Below, piece by piece: positions 1-9,898 of a stretch of 64,000 nt of DNA. The notes under the pieces are model-generated. The model did no database searches, was not told the origin of the DNA, and saw only the letters and a program-made list of their open reading frames with translations. The stretch's first letter is position 1, and every line of letters starts with the position of its first letter. Position numbers and translations under genes: made by a program. Location: assembly GCA_046594225.1 (NCBI GenBank), contig JBKJPW010000111.1, positions 1 through 64,000 on the forward strand, written 5' to 3'. The stretch comes from UBA4416 sp046594225. GTDB taxonomy: Bacteria; Bacteroidota; Bacteroidia; B-17B0; Aurantibacillaceae.

Positions 1-48
1 AACCTTAAAATTCATTAAAGAGTAGTTATATAGTCTAGTGTGTAGTTA

Positions 49-73
49 AGGGTAGCAATTGCTGCCCTTTTTT
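49..73 (+). terminator. Intrinsic terminator of an upstream gene
   Basis: The self-complementary run AGGGTAGCAATTGCTGCCCT pairs along its whole length with one T-G wobble and is followed by a run of T. It probably ends a transcript that enters from the left edge of the window; the gene itself is outside. Confidence 0.75.
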
Positions 74-167
74 ATTTGAGTATATTCACTTATCCCCAAA
101 ATCATAACATTAAATAGCCAGACAGTATCATTTACTAATCAGGAACTCTTTATGAGGGAATAAACGG

Positions 168-203
168 TATCTTTGCTTTGTAAACAAAATTGTTGTATCT
201 TTC
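168..203 (+). promoter_or_regulatory. Candidate Bacteroidota promoter for the T9SS protein
   Basis: TATCTTTG (168-175) matches the Bacteroidota -7 consensus TAnnTTTG exactly. A second near match, TATCTTTC (196-203), lies 20 bases after a TTTG (172-175), a plausible -33/-7 spacing. Either could drive the gene starting near 243. This is a motif match only; the true start site cannot be told from sequence. Confidence 0.4.
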
Positions 204-242
204 TAAAATTGAAAGACTTGGCTTTTGTTTAAGCCTGTATCT

Positions 243-3200
243 ATGAAATTGTATTCTATAAATAACTTACACTTTGTAAGCTTTACTTTGAGAAAAACTT
301 GGTTGTTTTTTCTAGTTTTATTTTCGCTTTCATTCCATGTCTCAAATGCTCAGGTAGGCACTATGTATGGTACAGGAATGAGTATTTGCAATGTTTATAA
401 TTTCAGTATTTGTCCCACGCAAACCATTACTCCGCTTAATTATGGAAATCAAAATTATTCATGTAACAATACACCGCAACCTGATGTGGCCTACAATATT
501 ATGGGAGGCGGTTGGCGTGTAAATAAATTCGGATGGTTTTTTACGGCAAACACGGCCGGTACGGTGAGGGGGTATAATAGCTCAGGTGTTCTGCAAACCT
601 TTACTTTTGCTGCTACTAATACTCTTACCCCTTTAAGTTATTCAGGTCTGTATGTGCAAATTGCTATCAATGGAGTTGCAACCGGCTCCTTAATGAGCCA
701 GGCTAATTTTTCTATTTCATTGAACCCTGTCACTTTTGGTCCAAATAGTTATACCTATTGTATAAATACTGCTACAAGTGTAGCTATAAGTCCAACGGTG
801 CCGCCCACAGGTGGCCCATGGACATATAATTGGCAGCCAGGAAATGTTTCAGGAAATCCAATAAATGTTAGTCCAACAGTTAATACAATTTATAGCGTAA
901 CTGCTATTTCTAGCGGAGGTTGCTCATCTACAACAACAATAGCAGTAAACATAAATTGTGCACCACCATCTCTTTGTTCAGGAACAACAGGTACACCAGT
1001 GTTTTTTGAAGATTTTGGTTCAGGTCCTCTGTATGGTCCGGCACTTGCTCCAGGAGTTACTAATTATCCTTATCAAACAGGAGTTCCTGCTAATGGAACT
1101 TATGTTATAGCTAATTCAAGTAATCCATCTGGAACTAATGCAGGCTATGTAAATGATGGTGATCATACAGGTAATACAAATGGATACATGATGGTTGTTA
1201 ATTCTGATTTTGCTGCAACCGAAGTATATAGAAAACATGTTACAGGACTTTGTCAAAACACTACTTATGTTTTTTCTGCTTATTTAGCTAATAATAATTC
1301 ACCAGACGCAGTTACAAATGTTTGTGGTTCAAGTTATGTTTATGCTAATATTAAATTTCAGGTTGAGTTTCCTGTAGGATCTATTCAAAATTCCATTACA
1401 TCTGGAAATTTAGCAGTAGCAACAAATTCAGTATCCTTGCCTTGGATACAATATGGATTTGCATTTACAACTGGAACTGGGCAAACTACCGCAGATGTTG
1501 TTTTAATAAACAATGCACCTGGTGGTTGCGGTAATGATTATGTAGTTGATGATATTTCTCTTGCTACTTGTGGACCAGGCGTGAGTTTAAGTATAGCCCC
1601 TAACTATACAATGTTTTGTCCGGGAGAATCTTTAATGCTTCAGTCTGCATATACATCAGGAAGTTATGTTAACCCCCAATATCAGTGGCAATTTAGTAAT
1701 GATGGTGGTGTAACATGGAACGATATTAGCGCTGCGACTTCCTCAAACTATAACATTGCTTCTGTGGCTTCATCACAAGCTGGTATGTATCAATTACTAG
1801 TTTCCGAAAACGGAAATATAAATTTAGCTACTTGTCGTATTGTCGCAGGACCTTTAACTTTTTCTGTTTCAAACGGAGTTGCAGCAAGCCCATCATCAAC
1901 AATATGTGCAGGTTCTACCGTTACTCTTACTGCAAGTGGAACAAATAGTTATTTATGGAGTAACAATGCTACTACAAATTCTATTTCCGTTAGTCCTTCA
2001 ATCACAACTTCATATAGTGTTGTTGGAACAATTGGAACATGTACAAGTCAGGCAGTGTCTACTATTAGTGTTATGCCAAATCCAACCGTTGCAGTAACAG
2101 GTAATACTTTAATATGTTCGGGCCAGAGCTCAACTTTAACCGCAAATGGTTCTGGTAATTATTTATGGAATACTAGTTCGACTTCTTCAAGTATTACTGT
2201 AGTCCCAAATAATACTCAAACGTATAGTGTTTTGGTAACTATTGGTTCATGCACAAATTCGGCATCAGCAACCGTAAGTGTTGTAACAATTCCTTCAATC
2301 TCATTAAGTCCAAACGCAAGTATTTGTCAAGGCGCAAGTAATTCTGTAACTTTAACCGCAAGTGGCGCAAGTTCTTATACATGGGCAAATGCTTCTACAT
2401 TGTCCTCGTCAACAGGAAGTTTGGTAACTGCTTCTCCAAATACAACAACAAATTACACGGTTACAGGTGCAAACGCTTCTTGTACAAATACTGCCGTTGT
2501 TACAGTTAGTGTTAATCCTTCTCCGTCAATTACTTCTACTTTAGTAACCAACACTTCATGTGGCTTATCAAATGGTTCAGCTACGGTTACTTCCATACCT
2601 GCTAACAATACATATACTTGGAGTTCAGGGATAACTTCTACAACTAATACAGCAAGTTTTTTAGCTTCCGGTAATTATACAGTTACTGCTATTAATGGTT
2701 CGTGTCAAACATCTTCCATTATTACTATTTTAAGTTCTATTCCATTAATTATAACTTCAAGTACGGTTATTCCTTCTGATTGTAACTTAAACAATGGAAG
2801 TATAGTTGTGACAGATAATAATGCAAATTCAAATTACTCATGGAGCCCAAATGTATCTATAACTAATAGTGCAAGCGGTTTAGGAATGGGGAATTATTCA
2901 TTAACAATCATAAATGGTGCTTGCACAACATCAACTGTATTTAATGTAGGCTCTATTGGTGGGCCAACTGCTAATATAACTACAACTGCTCCAAATTGTG
3001 AGAGTAATGATGGTGTTTTTAAAATTGACAGTATCACAGGAGGAAAACCACCTTATGTAACAAGCTTCAATAATACAGCTTATACTAGTAATACAACATT
3101 CGAACAATTAAGCACGGGCACTTATACATTGAGTATTCTTGATTCTAATTTGTGCGAAACATTGGCCCTATTAACCATGCCAGAAAATAACGGAGAACAT

Positions 3201-3467
3201 ACTTTATACATTCCAAACACATTTACACCAAATAAAGATAAAGTGAATGACATTTGGTATGTTCAGGGAACATGCTTGGGAACATTTAATTGTTTAATTT
3301 ACAATCGTTGGGGAGAAAAAATAGTAGAGTTGAGAGAGATTAAAGATGGATGGGATGGAACATATAAAGGCGTTTCAGTACCTGATGGTGTTTATGTATA
3401 TCTTATTGAAGTTGAAACTAAAAACGGAACAATAAATAAGGCAGGCCATATTACTGTTTTCAGATAA
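243..3467 (+). CDS. T9SS type B sorting domain-containing exported Ig/PKD-like repeat protein
   Basis: A large exported, probably adhesin-like protein of about 1074 residues. I chose the second Met (243), which gives a normal signal peptide: a basic start, a hydrophobic core around LFFLVLFSLSF and cleavage after SNAQ. Residues ~255-450 resemble a carbohydrate-binding or cohesin-like beta domain (FFEDFGSG at its start, DDISL near its end). From ~550 to ~985 there are several Ig/PKD-like repeats of ~65-75 residues, each with a 'ICxGxxxTLTASG...YxW' pattern. The last ~85 residues (IPNTFTPNKDKVND...IYNRWGEKI...GVYVYLIE) are the gliding motility-associated CHU_C domain that directs type IX secretion and surface attachment. 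Ligand unknown. The gene is Ser/Thr/Asn-rich and cysteine-containing, as is usual for this class. Confidence 0.9.
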   Translation: MKLYSINNLHFVSFTLRKTWLFFLVLFSLSFHVSNAQVGTMYGTGMSICNVYNFSICPTQTITPLNYGNQNYSCNNTPQPDVAYNIMGGGWRVNKFGWFFTANTAGTVRGYNSSGVLQTFTFAATNTLTPLSYSGLYVQIAINGVATGSLMSQANFSISLNPVTFGPNSYTYCINTATSVAISPTVPPTGGPWTYNWQPGNVSGNPINVSPTVNTIYSVTAISSGGCSSTTTIAVNINCAPPSLCSGTTGTPVFFEDFGSGPLYGPALAPGVTNYPYQTGVPANGTYVIANSSNPSGTNAGYVNDGDHTGNTNGYMMVVNSDFAATEVYRKHVTGLCQNTTYVFSAYLANNNSPDAVTNVCGSSYVYANIKFQVEFPVGSIQNSITSGNLAVATNSVSLPWIQYGFAFTTGTGQTTADVVLINNAPGGCGNDYVVDDISLATCGPGVSLSIAPNYTMFCPGESLMLQSAYTSGSYVNPQYQWQFSNDGGVTWNDISAATSSNYNIASVASSQAGMYQLLVSENGNINLATCRIVAGPLTFSVSNGVAASPSSTICAGSTVTLTASGTNSYLWSNNATTNSISVSPSITTSYSVVGTIGTCTSQAVSTISVMPNPTVAVTGNTLICSGQSSTLTANGSGNYLWNTSSTSSSITVVPNNTQTYSVLVTIGSCTNSASATVSVVTIPSISLSPNASICQGASNSVTLTASGASSYTWANASTLSSSTGSLVTASPNTTTNYTVTGANASCTNTAVVTVSVNPSPSITSTLVTNTSCGLSNGSATVTSIPANNTYTWSSGITSTTNTASFLASGNYTVTAINGSCQTSSIITILSSIPLIITSSTVIPSDCNLNNGSIVVTDNNANSNYSWSPNVSITNSASGLGMGNYSLTIINGACTTSTVFNVGSIGGPTANITTTAPNCESNDGVFKIDSITGGKPPYVTSFNNTAYTSNTTFEQLSTGTYTLSILDSNLCETLALLTMPENNGEHTLYIPNTFTPNKDKVNDIWYVQGTCLGTFNCLIYNRWGEKIVELREIKDGWDGTYKGVSVPDGVYVYLIEVETKNGTINKAGHITVFR

Positions 3468-3469
3468 TT

Positions 3470-3886
3470 CTACAACAAACTCTCAATGGCCATTTCATAG
3501 CCTTTTAATCCAAAGCCACTAATACTACCTTTGCAATGTTTCCCTAAATAAGAAACATGCCTGTAATCTTCTCTTGCAAAAATATTACTGATGTGCACTT
3601 CGATCACTGGAGTCTTAATTCCAGCAATGGCATCAGCTATGGCAATTGAGGTATGGGTGTAAGCACCTGCATTTAAAATAATACCGTCATAACTAAATCC
3701 AATTTCATGCAGTTTATTTATTAAATCTCCTTCTACATTACTTTGAAAATAAGCTAATTCAACAGTATTGAATTTTGACTGAAGCGTTTTATAATAATCT
3801 TCAAATGACTGAGCGCCATAAATTTCTACTTCTCTTTTTCCTAAAAGATTCAAATTTGGACCATTGATTATTGCTATCTTTAACAC
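3470..3886 (-). CDS. aroQ: Type II 3-dehydroquinate dehydratase
   Basis: Cytosolic shikimate pathway enzyme converting 3-dehydroquinate to 3-dehydroshikimate. At 138 residues it is slightly shorter than the usual ~145. The family pattern is complete: GPNLNLLGKREVEIYG near the N terminus with catalytic Tyr23, N72 and H78 in LNAGAYTHTS, and H98 in EVHISN. The gene converges tail to tail with the T9SS protein (2 bases between stops) and is divergent from xerD, 39 bases apart. Other shikimate genes are not nearby, so it is a scattered singleton. Confidence 0.95.
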   Translation of the reverse strand: MLKIAIINGPNLNLLGKREVEIYGAQSFEDYYKTLQSKFNTVELAYFQSNVEGDLINKLHEIGFSYDGIILNAGAYTHTSIAIADAIAGIKTPVIEVHISNIFAREDYRHVSYLGKHCKGSISGFGLKGYEMAIESLL

Positions 3887-3925
3887 GTTATTTAGATTTT
3901 ATGTAAATCAAATTTACTCATTAAG

Positions 3926-4837
3926 TTGAAACTTTGGAAAACAAATATTCAAGATTTTAAATACTACTTACAGGTAGAAAAATCGCTTTCCGAAAACTCT
4001 GTGGTTTCCTACGAGAGTGATATTCAAAAACTGATGGCATTTATTGAAATACATCACCCATCCAAAAAACCTTCTGAGGTTACATTACAACATTTACAGG
4101 AGTTTTTGAAATATTTATTTGAATTTAATTTTACTGAAACTACACAATCTCGCATTATTTCAGGTATAAAACACTTTTTTAAGTTTTTGATTTTAGAAAA
4201 TTATATTCAAATTAATCCTGCTGAACTATTAGAAACACCTCGGATAAAAAGAAAGTTGCCAGTTTTTTTAAGTGTTGAAGAAATTGATTTAATGCTGTCT
4301 TTTATTGATAGAAGCACACCTGAAGGCGAACGTAATTTAGCTATGCTCGAAACTATGTATAGTTGCGGCTTACGCGTATCTGAATTAATAAGTTTAAAAT
4401 TAAGCGATTTACATATCAATGATAGTTTTATTAGTGTTATTGGAAAAGGTGATAAACAGCGTTTAGTTCCTATTGGTAAATCGGCTTTAAAATTGATAGA
4501 TAATTATACAACTCATCATCGTAATCATATTGCCATTAAAAAGAATAGCGAGGATATGATTTTTTTGAGCAAGCGTGGTACACCAATCACTCGCCAAATG
4601 GTGTTTTACGTGATTAAGGATTTAGCAGAAAAGGCAGGAATTAAGAAAGCGCTAAGTCCACATACATTTAGGCATTCGTTTGCTACACATTTAGTAGAGG
4701 GTGGTGCTGATTTGCGAGCTGTACAAGAAATGTTGGGGCATGAGAGTATTACAACGACTGAAATTTATACTCACTTAGACCAATATTTTTTACGGGAAAA
4801 TATTTTGAGTTACCATCCTAGAAACATCAATAAGTAA
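3926..4837 (+). CDS. xerD: Site-specific tyrosine recombinase XerD-like
   Basis: Resolves chromosome dimers at dif together with a partner XerC. The 303 residues comprise an N-terminal SAM-like core-binding domain (~5-95) and a C-terminal catalytic domain (~110-295). All six catalytic residues are visible: R150, K174, H246, R249, H272 and the nucleophile Y281, each exactly two residues higher than in E. coli XerD. The start is a TTG codon, with no better upstream choice. XerD rather than XerC or a phage integrase is inferred from length, the near-perfect spacing and the absence of any mobile-element neighbours. Confidence 0.9.
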   Translation: MKLWKTNIQDFKYYLQVEKSLSENSVVSYESDIQKLMAFIEIHHPSKKPSEVTLQHLQEFLKYLFEFNFTETTQSRIISGIKHFFKFLILENYIQINPAELLETPRIKRKLPVFLSVEEIDLMLSFIDRSTPEGERNLAMLETMYSCGLRVSELISLKLSDLHINDSFISVIGKGDKQRLVPIGKSALKLIDNYTTHHRNHIAIKKNSEDMIFLSKRGTPITRQMVFYVIKDLAEKAGIKKALSPHTFRHSFATHLVEGGADLRAVQEMLGHESITTTEIYTHLDQYFLRENILSYHPRNINK

Positions 4838-4838
4838 T

Positions 4839-5744
4839 TTAAAATAATTTTTGATCTTCTATAAATGGAGAGATAATTTTTGGAACTCTTACATTTAATC
4901 CTGTTCTTTTATTAAACTCATTAGTAAAGTATATAATTATTTCAGGCATTAATTCATGCGTTGGCATATGTAGGAAAAAGAAAATTTCTTCTAATCCATT
5001 ATCAATCCAGTGTTTTAATCGTGTAATCCATTCATCCATTCTTAAATAATCGGTTGGATGTAAATCGTTGGCTACAAAACGTATAAAGGCTGTTTTGCTG
5101 GTTAAACGTTGATGAATCACATCCCTTCTGCCAGCAGTATCGGTTTGTAATAGGGTGATATTATTTTTGTAAAAGTAATTACACACATGTTTTAGTACTG
5201 CTTCGTTTTTAAACCACGATTCATGTCGCAATTCAATAGCGCATCTGCTTAAAGCTATTTCATCGCAAAAACTTAGTAAATCGTCTACTTTGGTGCTATC
5301 ATAAGTTGGAGGTAATTGCAAAAAAGGCATTCCTAATTTATGTTTAAAATGTTGATTGTTGGCCATCCACTCTTTCATGTAATCTGCATTTTGTTTAATG
5401 AGAGGAGTATGACTTACTATTTGATTTACTTTTGGAAAGAATTTAAAATCACTAGCCGTTGTATCTACCCAATGTTCAATAGTATCTTTATCAATAGCTC
5501 TGTAATGTGAAATGTTTAGTTCAATACTATTAAACTGCTGACTATAATATTTTGGAAAATCTTTTGACTTTGCTTTTCTGGGATAAATTTTTCCCAAAAA
5601 ACCAGCTTCCGACCAAATTGGGCAACCGACATACACAACGCATTTGTTAGCTTTAACACCACCCAATACTTTAATGGTGCCAGCATGATCGGGAGCTAAA
5701 GTAAAATCAACGTTTTCTATATGTTGTAATTTTCCAAATTCCAT
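4839..5744 (-). CDS. DUF72 (YecE-like) domain protein
   Basis: A 301-residue protein of the DUF72/YecE family, predicted TIM-barrel-like, of unknown biochemical role. Recognised by the N-terminal VYVGCPIW...FLGKIYP, by YYSQQFNSIELN and by the strand ending in ELRHESWF. Its ATG overlaps the stop of the upstream Y-family polymerase by one base (TAATG), so the two are translationally coupled and probably work in the same process, possibly DNA repair. That link is inference from context. Confidence 0.85.
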   Translation of the reverse strand: MEFGKLQHIENVDFTLAPDHAGTIKVLGGVKANKCVVYVGCPIWSEAGFLGKIYPRKAKSKDFPKYYSQQFNSIELNISHYRAIDKDTIEHWVDTTASDFKFFPKVNQIVSHTPLIKQNADYMKEWMANNQHFKHKLGMPFLQLPPTYDSTKVDDLLSFCDEIALSRCAIELRHESWFKNEAVLKHVCNYFYKNNITLLQTDTAGRRDVIHQRLTSKTAFIRFVANDLHPTDYLRMDEWITRLKHWIDNGLEEIFFFLHMPTHELMPEIIIYFTNEFNKRTGLNVRVPKIISPFIEDQKLF

Positions 5745-7042
5745 TATATTACTGCTTCTGTTTTATCATCATTATATAAATCTTTCACGGAGCCAAAGCC
5801 AATTACATCTTGCATCATATTACCTTCTTTAACTTCAATAGCGCGCATCAATTTTTGTTTTCCAAATTTATCTTTTAAATCATACACTACTTTTCGTAAA
5901 TGGTCTTTTTTACTATTATCTTCAAACAGATTATATTGTACCATTGTTTCATTTACAAAATGAGAAACAGATAAGGATAAACTAATAATGCCATGGTTAA
6001 CTAGTTTTTCTCCTGGATTATTTTTCTCAAAGTTTTCTATGCGATTAATAACAGCTCTATAAATTTCAACACCATCTTGTATTGGGGAACTTAGCTTCAA
6101 GTGATCATCCCAATATTCTCCATTAGCATATCTTATGTTAAAAGAAAGTAGTTCTGCAAATAAGGTTCGTTTCATCATTCTTTTCTCTAATGTTAAGCAT
6201 AAGGCAATTAGTATTTCGGTGATAGATTCGTAAGAAGTACGTTGTTCTTTATTTAAATGACGCATAGCCTGCATACTTTTATAATCATGCTCATTCTCCA
6301 AATCAATTTCAACAAAGTTTAAACGGCAGTGCCAATAAAAACCAACTACACTTTTTAAGATAGCTTTCAGGTTTTCGGGCGATGCATGTCGCATTTGCAG
6401 AGCAGTTGTGATACCTCCCTTTTCCAAGCGGGCTTTCATTCCATCACCAATGCCAGGTAAGTCGGTTATTTTTAAACGCCCTAATACAATATCAATATTC
6501 TCATGATTAATGATGATTAGTCCATTTGGTTTTTGAATATCTGAAGCTACTTTTGCTAAAAATGCATTAGGTGCCACGCCAATAGAACATTTTAACCAAT
6601 CGCCAACTTTTTCGCTAATATCTTTTTTTATGTCTTTGGCTACTTGTATAGGATCTTTATAAATGAGTTCATAATTAGTTAAATCTACAACGGCTTCATC
6701 AATGCTTTTTGGATAAACATTATCACTATACGTCCGTAAAATATCCATAATTTTCACATGATATTTTCTATATCTTTCAGGATGTGTTTCTATGGGAATT
6801 AGTTCTGGGCATAGTAAAACTGCTTCGTTGAGCCTCATGCCTGTTTTAACTCCAAATTTTTTAGCTTCGATAGATGGAGCAATCACGCAGCCAAATTTAC
6901 TTGCGTACACACAAACGGCTATTGGTCGTCCTCTTAAATAAAAATTATCTTGTTGTTCGCAGCTAGCAAAAAAACTATTCATATCAACAAATAAAACTCT
7001 CGCTTTGGCACGAGGTAATAATTTATTTTTGTCTTTTTCCAT
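5744..7042 (-). CDS. Y-family DNA polymerase (Pol IV/UmuC type)
   Basis: Translesion DNA polymerase of 432 residues. The catalytic palm shows D20 in FVDMNSFFASCEQ and the D115-E116 pair in SIDEAVVD; F24-F25 sit at the position that excludes ribonucleotides. A helix-hairpin-helix (TDLPGIGDGMKARLEKGG) lies around residue 200, followed by the little-finger domain. It could be annotated dinB or umuC; length and the lack of an adjacent umuD/imuB-type partner do not decide. No LexA box was recognised upstream. It forms a two-gene coupled unit with the DUF72 gene. Confidence 0.88.
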   Translation of the reverse strand: MEKDKNKLLPRAKARVLFVDMNSFFASCEQQDNFYLRGRPIAVCVYASKFGCVIAPSIEAKKFGVKTGMRLNEAVLLCPELIPIETHPERYRKYHVKIMDILRTYSDNVYPKSIDEAVVDLTNYELIYKDPIQVAKDIKKDISEKVGDWLKCSIGVAPNAFLAKVASDIQKPNGLIIINHENIDIVLGRLKITDLPGIGDGMKARLEKGGITTALQMRHASPENLKAILKSVVGFYWHCRLNFVEIDLENEHDYKSMQAMRHLNKEQRTSYESITEILIALCLTLEKRMMKRTLFAELLSFNIRYANGEYWDDHLKLSSPIQDGVEIYRAVINRIENFEKNNPGEKLVNHGIISLSLSVSHFVNETMVQYNLFEDNSKKDHLRKVVYDLKDKFGKQKLMRAIEVKEGNMMQDVIGFGSVKDLYNDDKTEAVI

Positions 7043-7130
7043 TATGGAAAATTACTTCAAAAATGAGTTGCGTTTGGCTACAAATTGTAGCAATTTGAAA
7101 ATGGTTGATAAGTATGTAATAGTGTAATTT

Positions 7131-7263
7131 AAACCATATAGGAACATAGAAAAAAGTAGTGGATAGAGAACAAGTTTTAAACATAGCTTACGCTATGATA
7201 AAAGCAAAGCTTCTTTGCCGAACTTTACCAATAGATGAAACTATGATTCTTCTATGTGGTTAA
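7131..7263. repeat. Hairpin-rich inverted-repeat intergenic element
   Basis: The outer arms AACCATATAGGAACATAG (from 7132) and CTATGATTCTTCTATGTGGTT (to 7261) are imperfect inverted copies. Inside are two perfect small hairpins, CATAGC-TTAC-GCTATG and GCAAAG-CTT-CTTTGC. There is no reading frame. The pattern resembles a dispersed non-coding element that I recall from Bacteroidota genomes, but only this copy is in the window. Confidence 0.55.
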
Positions 7264-7268
7264 AAAAA

Positions 7269-8600
7269 CTAACTCAATTCCTCAAAGGATTGAATAATCT
7301 CTTTTCGTTGAATAGATAAATCTTGCCATACCTTGGATTGAGAAGATTTTAGTTGTATGGCTCTTAAAATGCCCATTGTTTTTTTACGGAATGGAGATAG
7401 CCAAAGGCAAAACATGCTACTTAAAACAGAAATAACTAAAAATAATAAGGCCCACCAGGTATTAGGAGCGATTGCTTTTACAACAAAAAACTGAAGATTG
7501 TAATACAGTAAAAATAAAACGGCTCCAATTCCCATACTAAAAGATGCTTTGAACTCTACAATTCTCACTTTCTTTTTCACGACCATATGAGTAAGTTTAT
7601 AGGGAAGATAACTGGCAACTAGTCCTCTTAAGTAAACTGGAAGCGTTAAGATAATTAGTAGTAACCTTAATGTAAAAACACCGTAGTTCACCATGTATTG
7701 CTTTTGCGGACTAATAAGCCAATCTTTGATGTTGTATTTTTTTAATTCAGAAAAATAACTTTTTGTTTTTTCGTTTAACGCTCTTACTTTTTCTTCATGG
7801 CTTTCTTCAGCCTTATTAATAATGTTTACTATGTAATTAGAGAAATTAAAACCATGCTCTAAATTTCTACGATTTAGTTTCTCTTTTTTAAAGTAGGTAA
7901 ACTCGTATATTTCCTCTAGGTGTTCAATAACCTCTTCACTGCCTTTGCGGTCAATATGAACAATCAACTCTTTCATACGAGGCGTTAGATCAGCTATAAA
8001 CTGATTCATAGTTTTGGCAGGAGCTTCTCTGTATGCCGCCATGTAATCAATTAATTTAATAGGTTTTCCTACATTACAAAAAATAGTACTTCGAAATTGC
8101 GAAGGATTTGTATAGTTAATGCCAACAGGTACAACAATCAAGTCGTCCAGTTCTCCGGTTTCCATAGAACCAAATAACATACGAGGAACACCTTTTTTTA
8201 AAGGACGTAACCTACGTTCTTGTATACACAAACCTTCAGCGAATATGGTAATTTTTTTATTTCTTTTTAAAAGAGTATTAACCCTTTCGTACGTAGCATC
8301 ATTTTTTTTCAAGCCTTCCTTTCCTCCATCCTGTATCCTATAGATTGGTATAATACCGAGGCTTTCTAATATGGCAGTTACAACTCCTTTTTTAAATGCA
8401 TCACCTCTTGCTAAATAACGAATGCGTGGCGGATATACCAATGTAGCTAAGGCTATAGGATCCATAAAGCCGTTAGGATGATTCACTGCTAAAATAACAG
8501 GACCTTTAACTTTTAAGTAATGTGCATTTTTTATTTTTGCCCGCTTAAAAAATGTAGCGATTACAAAACTTAGATAAAATTTTAATACATGCCAAAGCAT
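7269..8600 (-). CDS. PlsC-domain lysophospholipid acyltransferase
   Basis: A membrane-associated acyltransferase of about 443 residues, probably acting in phospholipid synthesis. The Met at 8600 is preferred over one 22 codons upstream because it begins the first amphipathic/hydrophobic segment directly. The acyltransferase block is near the N terminus: AVNHPNGFMD (motif I), then GLCIQERRLRPLKKGVPRML (motif III) and VVPVGINY (motif IV). Motif I has five residues between His and Asp rather than four, a spacing I recall from larger GPAT-like relatives. The C-terminal half carries about four hydrophobic segments, longer than plain PlsC (~240 aa). Substrate not determined. Confidence 0.8.
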   Translation of the reverse strand: MLWHVLKFYLSFVIATFFKRAKIKNAHYLKVKGPVILAVNHPNGFMDPIALATLVYPPRIRYLARGDAFKKGVVTAILESLGIIPIYRIQDGGKEGLKKNDATYERVNTLLKRNKKITIFAEGLCIQERRLRPLKKGVPRMLFGSMETGELDDLIVVPVGINYTNPSQFRSTIFCNVGKPIKLIDYMAAYREAPAKTMNQFIADLTPRMKELIVHIDRKGSEEVIEHLEEIYEFTYFKKEKLNRRNLEHGFNFSNYIVNIINKAEESHEEKVRALNEKTKSYFSELKKYNIKDWLISPQKQYMVNYGVFTLRLLLIILTLPVYLRGLVASYLPYKLTHMVVKKKVRIVEFKASFSMGIGAVLFLLYYNLQFFVVKAIAPNTWWALLFLVISVLSSMFCLWLSPFRKKTMGILRAIQLKSSQSKVWQDLSIQRKEIIQSFEELS

Positions 8601-8710
8601 AGATGATTTTTTAAGAAAGCAAAATACTAAAAATAAATCACAAAAAAATTCCCTTAAGCATAACAAAAGGGAATTAAATTGTATAAATTTCTATTTAATT
8701 TTTTATATTA

Positions 8711-9823
8711 TTATCCAATTGGAGGTGGAGGTGGTGGTACCGCACTAAACACTGCTGCTAATTCAGGTTGTGTTTCGGCAGCTAACCAACCGGCCATGCC
8801 TTGTTTCCAAACTTGACTTTGACGGTTAAATTGACCAGACGCAGCCATGGCTTGTAATTGTTGTATACCAAAAGGCCCTGTTTGCGCACCGTTAAGAGCT
8901 ACAAAAAATTGAACAATTGGAGGTGGTGGAGGTGTATTAGTACCTGTTCCGCCATTAAATTGTTGATTTTGAAAAGCATTACCCATTTGATTCATCATTC
9001 CAAAGCCCATTCCTGCACCCATTCCTGCGCCCATCATACCACCATTAGGATTTTTAGCCGCATCTTCCATAGCATTAGCCGCTTGAAATTGAGTATAAGC
9101 ACCTAAATTTCCAATGATTCCCATGCTACTGCGTTTATCTAAAGCAGCCTCCACTTCAGGTGGTAAGGATACGTTTTCAATTAAGAATTTAGTTAAGTTT
9201 AAACCAATTTCTGAAAATTCAGGTTTAATTTTATCCGTAATTATTTTTGATACTTCATCTGTATTAGAAGATAAATCTAAAACTAAAATTTTACTTTCAG
9301 CCATTGCATCCATGCCACGAGATACAGCAATATTGCGTAACTGCTCATTTACTTCATCTACTGTAAATTCAGAATCAGTACCTGCAATTTCTTTTAAAAA
9401 TAATGCAGCGTCAGATACTTTAAAGGCATAAGATCCAAAAGCACGTAAACGTACTGGTCCAAACTCTGCATCACGCAGCATAATTGGGTTTTTGGTACCC
9501 CATTTTTGATTTATGAATTGTTTAGTGCTTACAAAAAACACATCTGCTTTAAACGGACTATTAAAGCCAAATTTCCAGCCTTTTAAAGTCGATAAAATTG
9601 GCATATTTTGAGTGCTTAATGTATACATGCCAGGTTGATATACATCAGCAATTTTTCCTTCGTTCATAAATACAGCTACCTGACTTTCGCGAACGGTAAG
9701 CTGTGCACCCATTTTAATTTCGTTTTGAAAACGAGGGAATTTATAAATGATGGTATCGTTGGTACTGTCTGTCCAATCAATAATATCAATAAACTCGCCT
9801 TTTAATTTATCCCATAATCCCAT
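8711..9823 (-). CDS. SPFH-domain protein with C-terminal GYF_2 domain
   Basis: A 370-residue protein of the SPFH/'virion core'-like family. Residues ~1-260 form the SPFH core (AVFMNEGKIADVYQPGMYTL, VFFVSTKQFINQKWGTKNP). A flexible Gly/Met/Asn linker (~265-305) with a PPPPP stretch follows, then a GYF_2/DUF4339 domain (~308-362, FVALNGAQTGPFGIQQL...QVWKQGMAGW) and a proline-rich tail. SPFH proteins scaffold membrane or large oligomeric assemblies; GYF_2 domains are thought to bind peptides. No transmembrane segment is evident, so cytosolic or peripheral location is likely. Precise role unknown. Confidence 0.82.
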   Translation of the reverse strand: MGLWDKLKGEFIDIIDWTDSTNDTIIYKFPRFQNEIKMGAQLTVRESQVAVFMNEGKIADVYQPGMYTLSTQNMPILSTLKGWKFGFNSPFKADVFFVSTKQFINQKWGTKNPIMLRDAEFGPVRLRAFGSYAFKVSDAALFLKEIAGTDSEFTVDEVNEQLRNIAVSRGMDAMAESKILVLDLSSNTDEVSKIITDKIKPEFSEIGLNLTKFLIENVSLPPEVEAALDKRSSMGIIGNLGAYTQFQAANAMEDAAKNPNGGMMGAGMGAGMGFGMMNQMGNAFQNQQFNGGTGTNTPPPPPIVQFFVALNGAQTGPFGIQQLQAMAASGQFNRQSQVWKQGMAGWLAAETQPELAAVFSAVPPPPPPIG

Positions 9824-9898
9824 TGTGTATTTTTTTAAAGTTTATACTAAAGTAATAATTTTCTTTAAATATGTTGTTAAAAAAAAGATAAATAATTT

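Noticed and set aside
225..242. First Met of the T9SS protein frame
   Set aside because: Adds six residues before a complete signal peptide; the second Met is a better start.
8119..8343. 74-aa plus-strand frame
   Set aside because: Antisense to the acyltransferase catalytic region.
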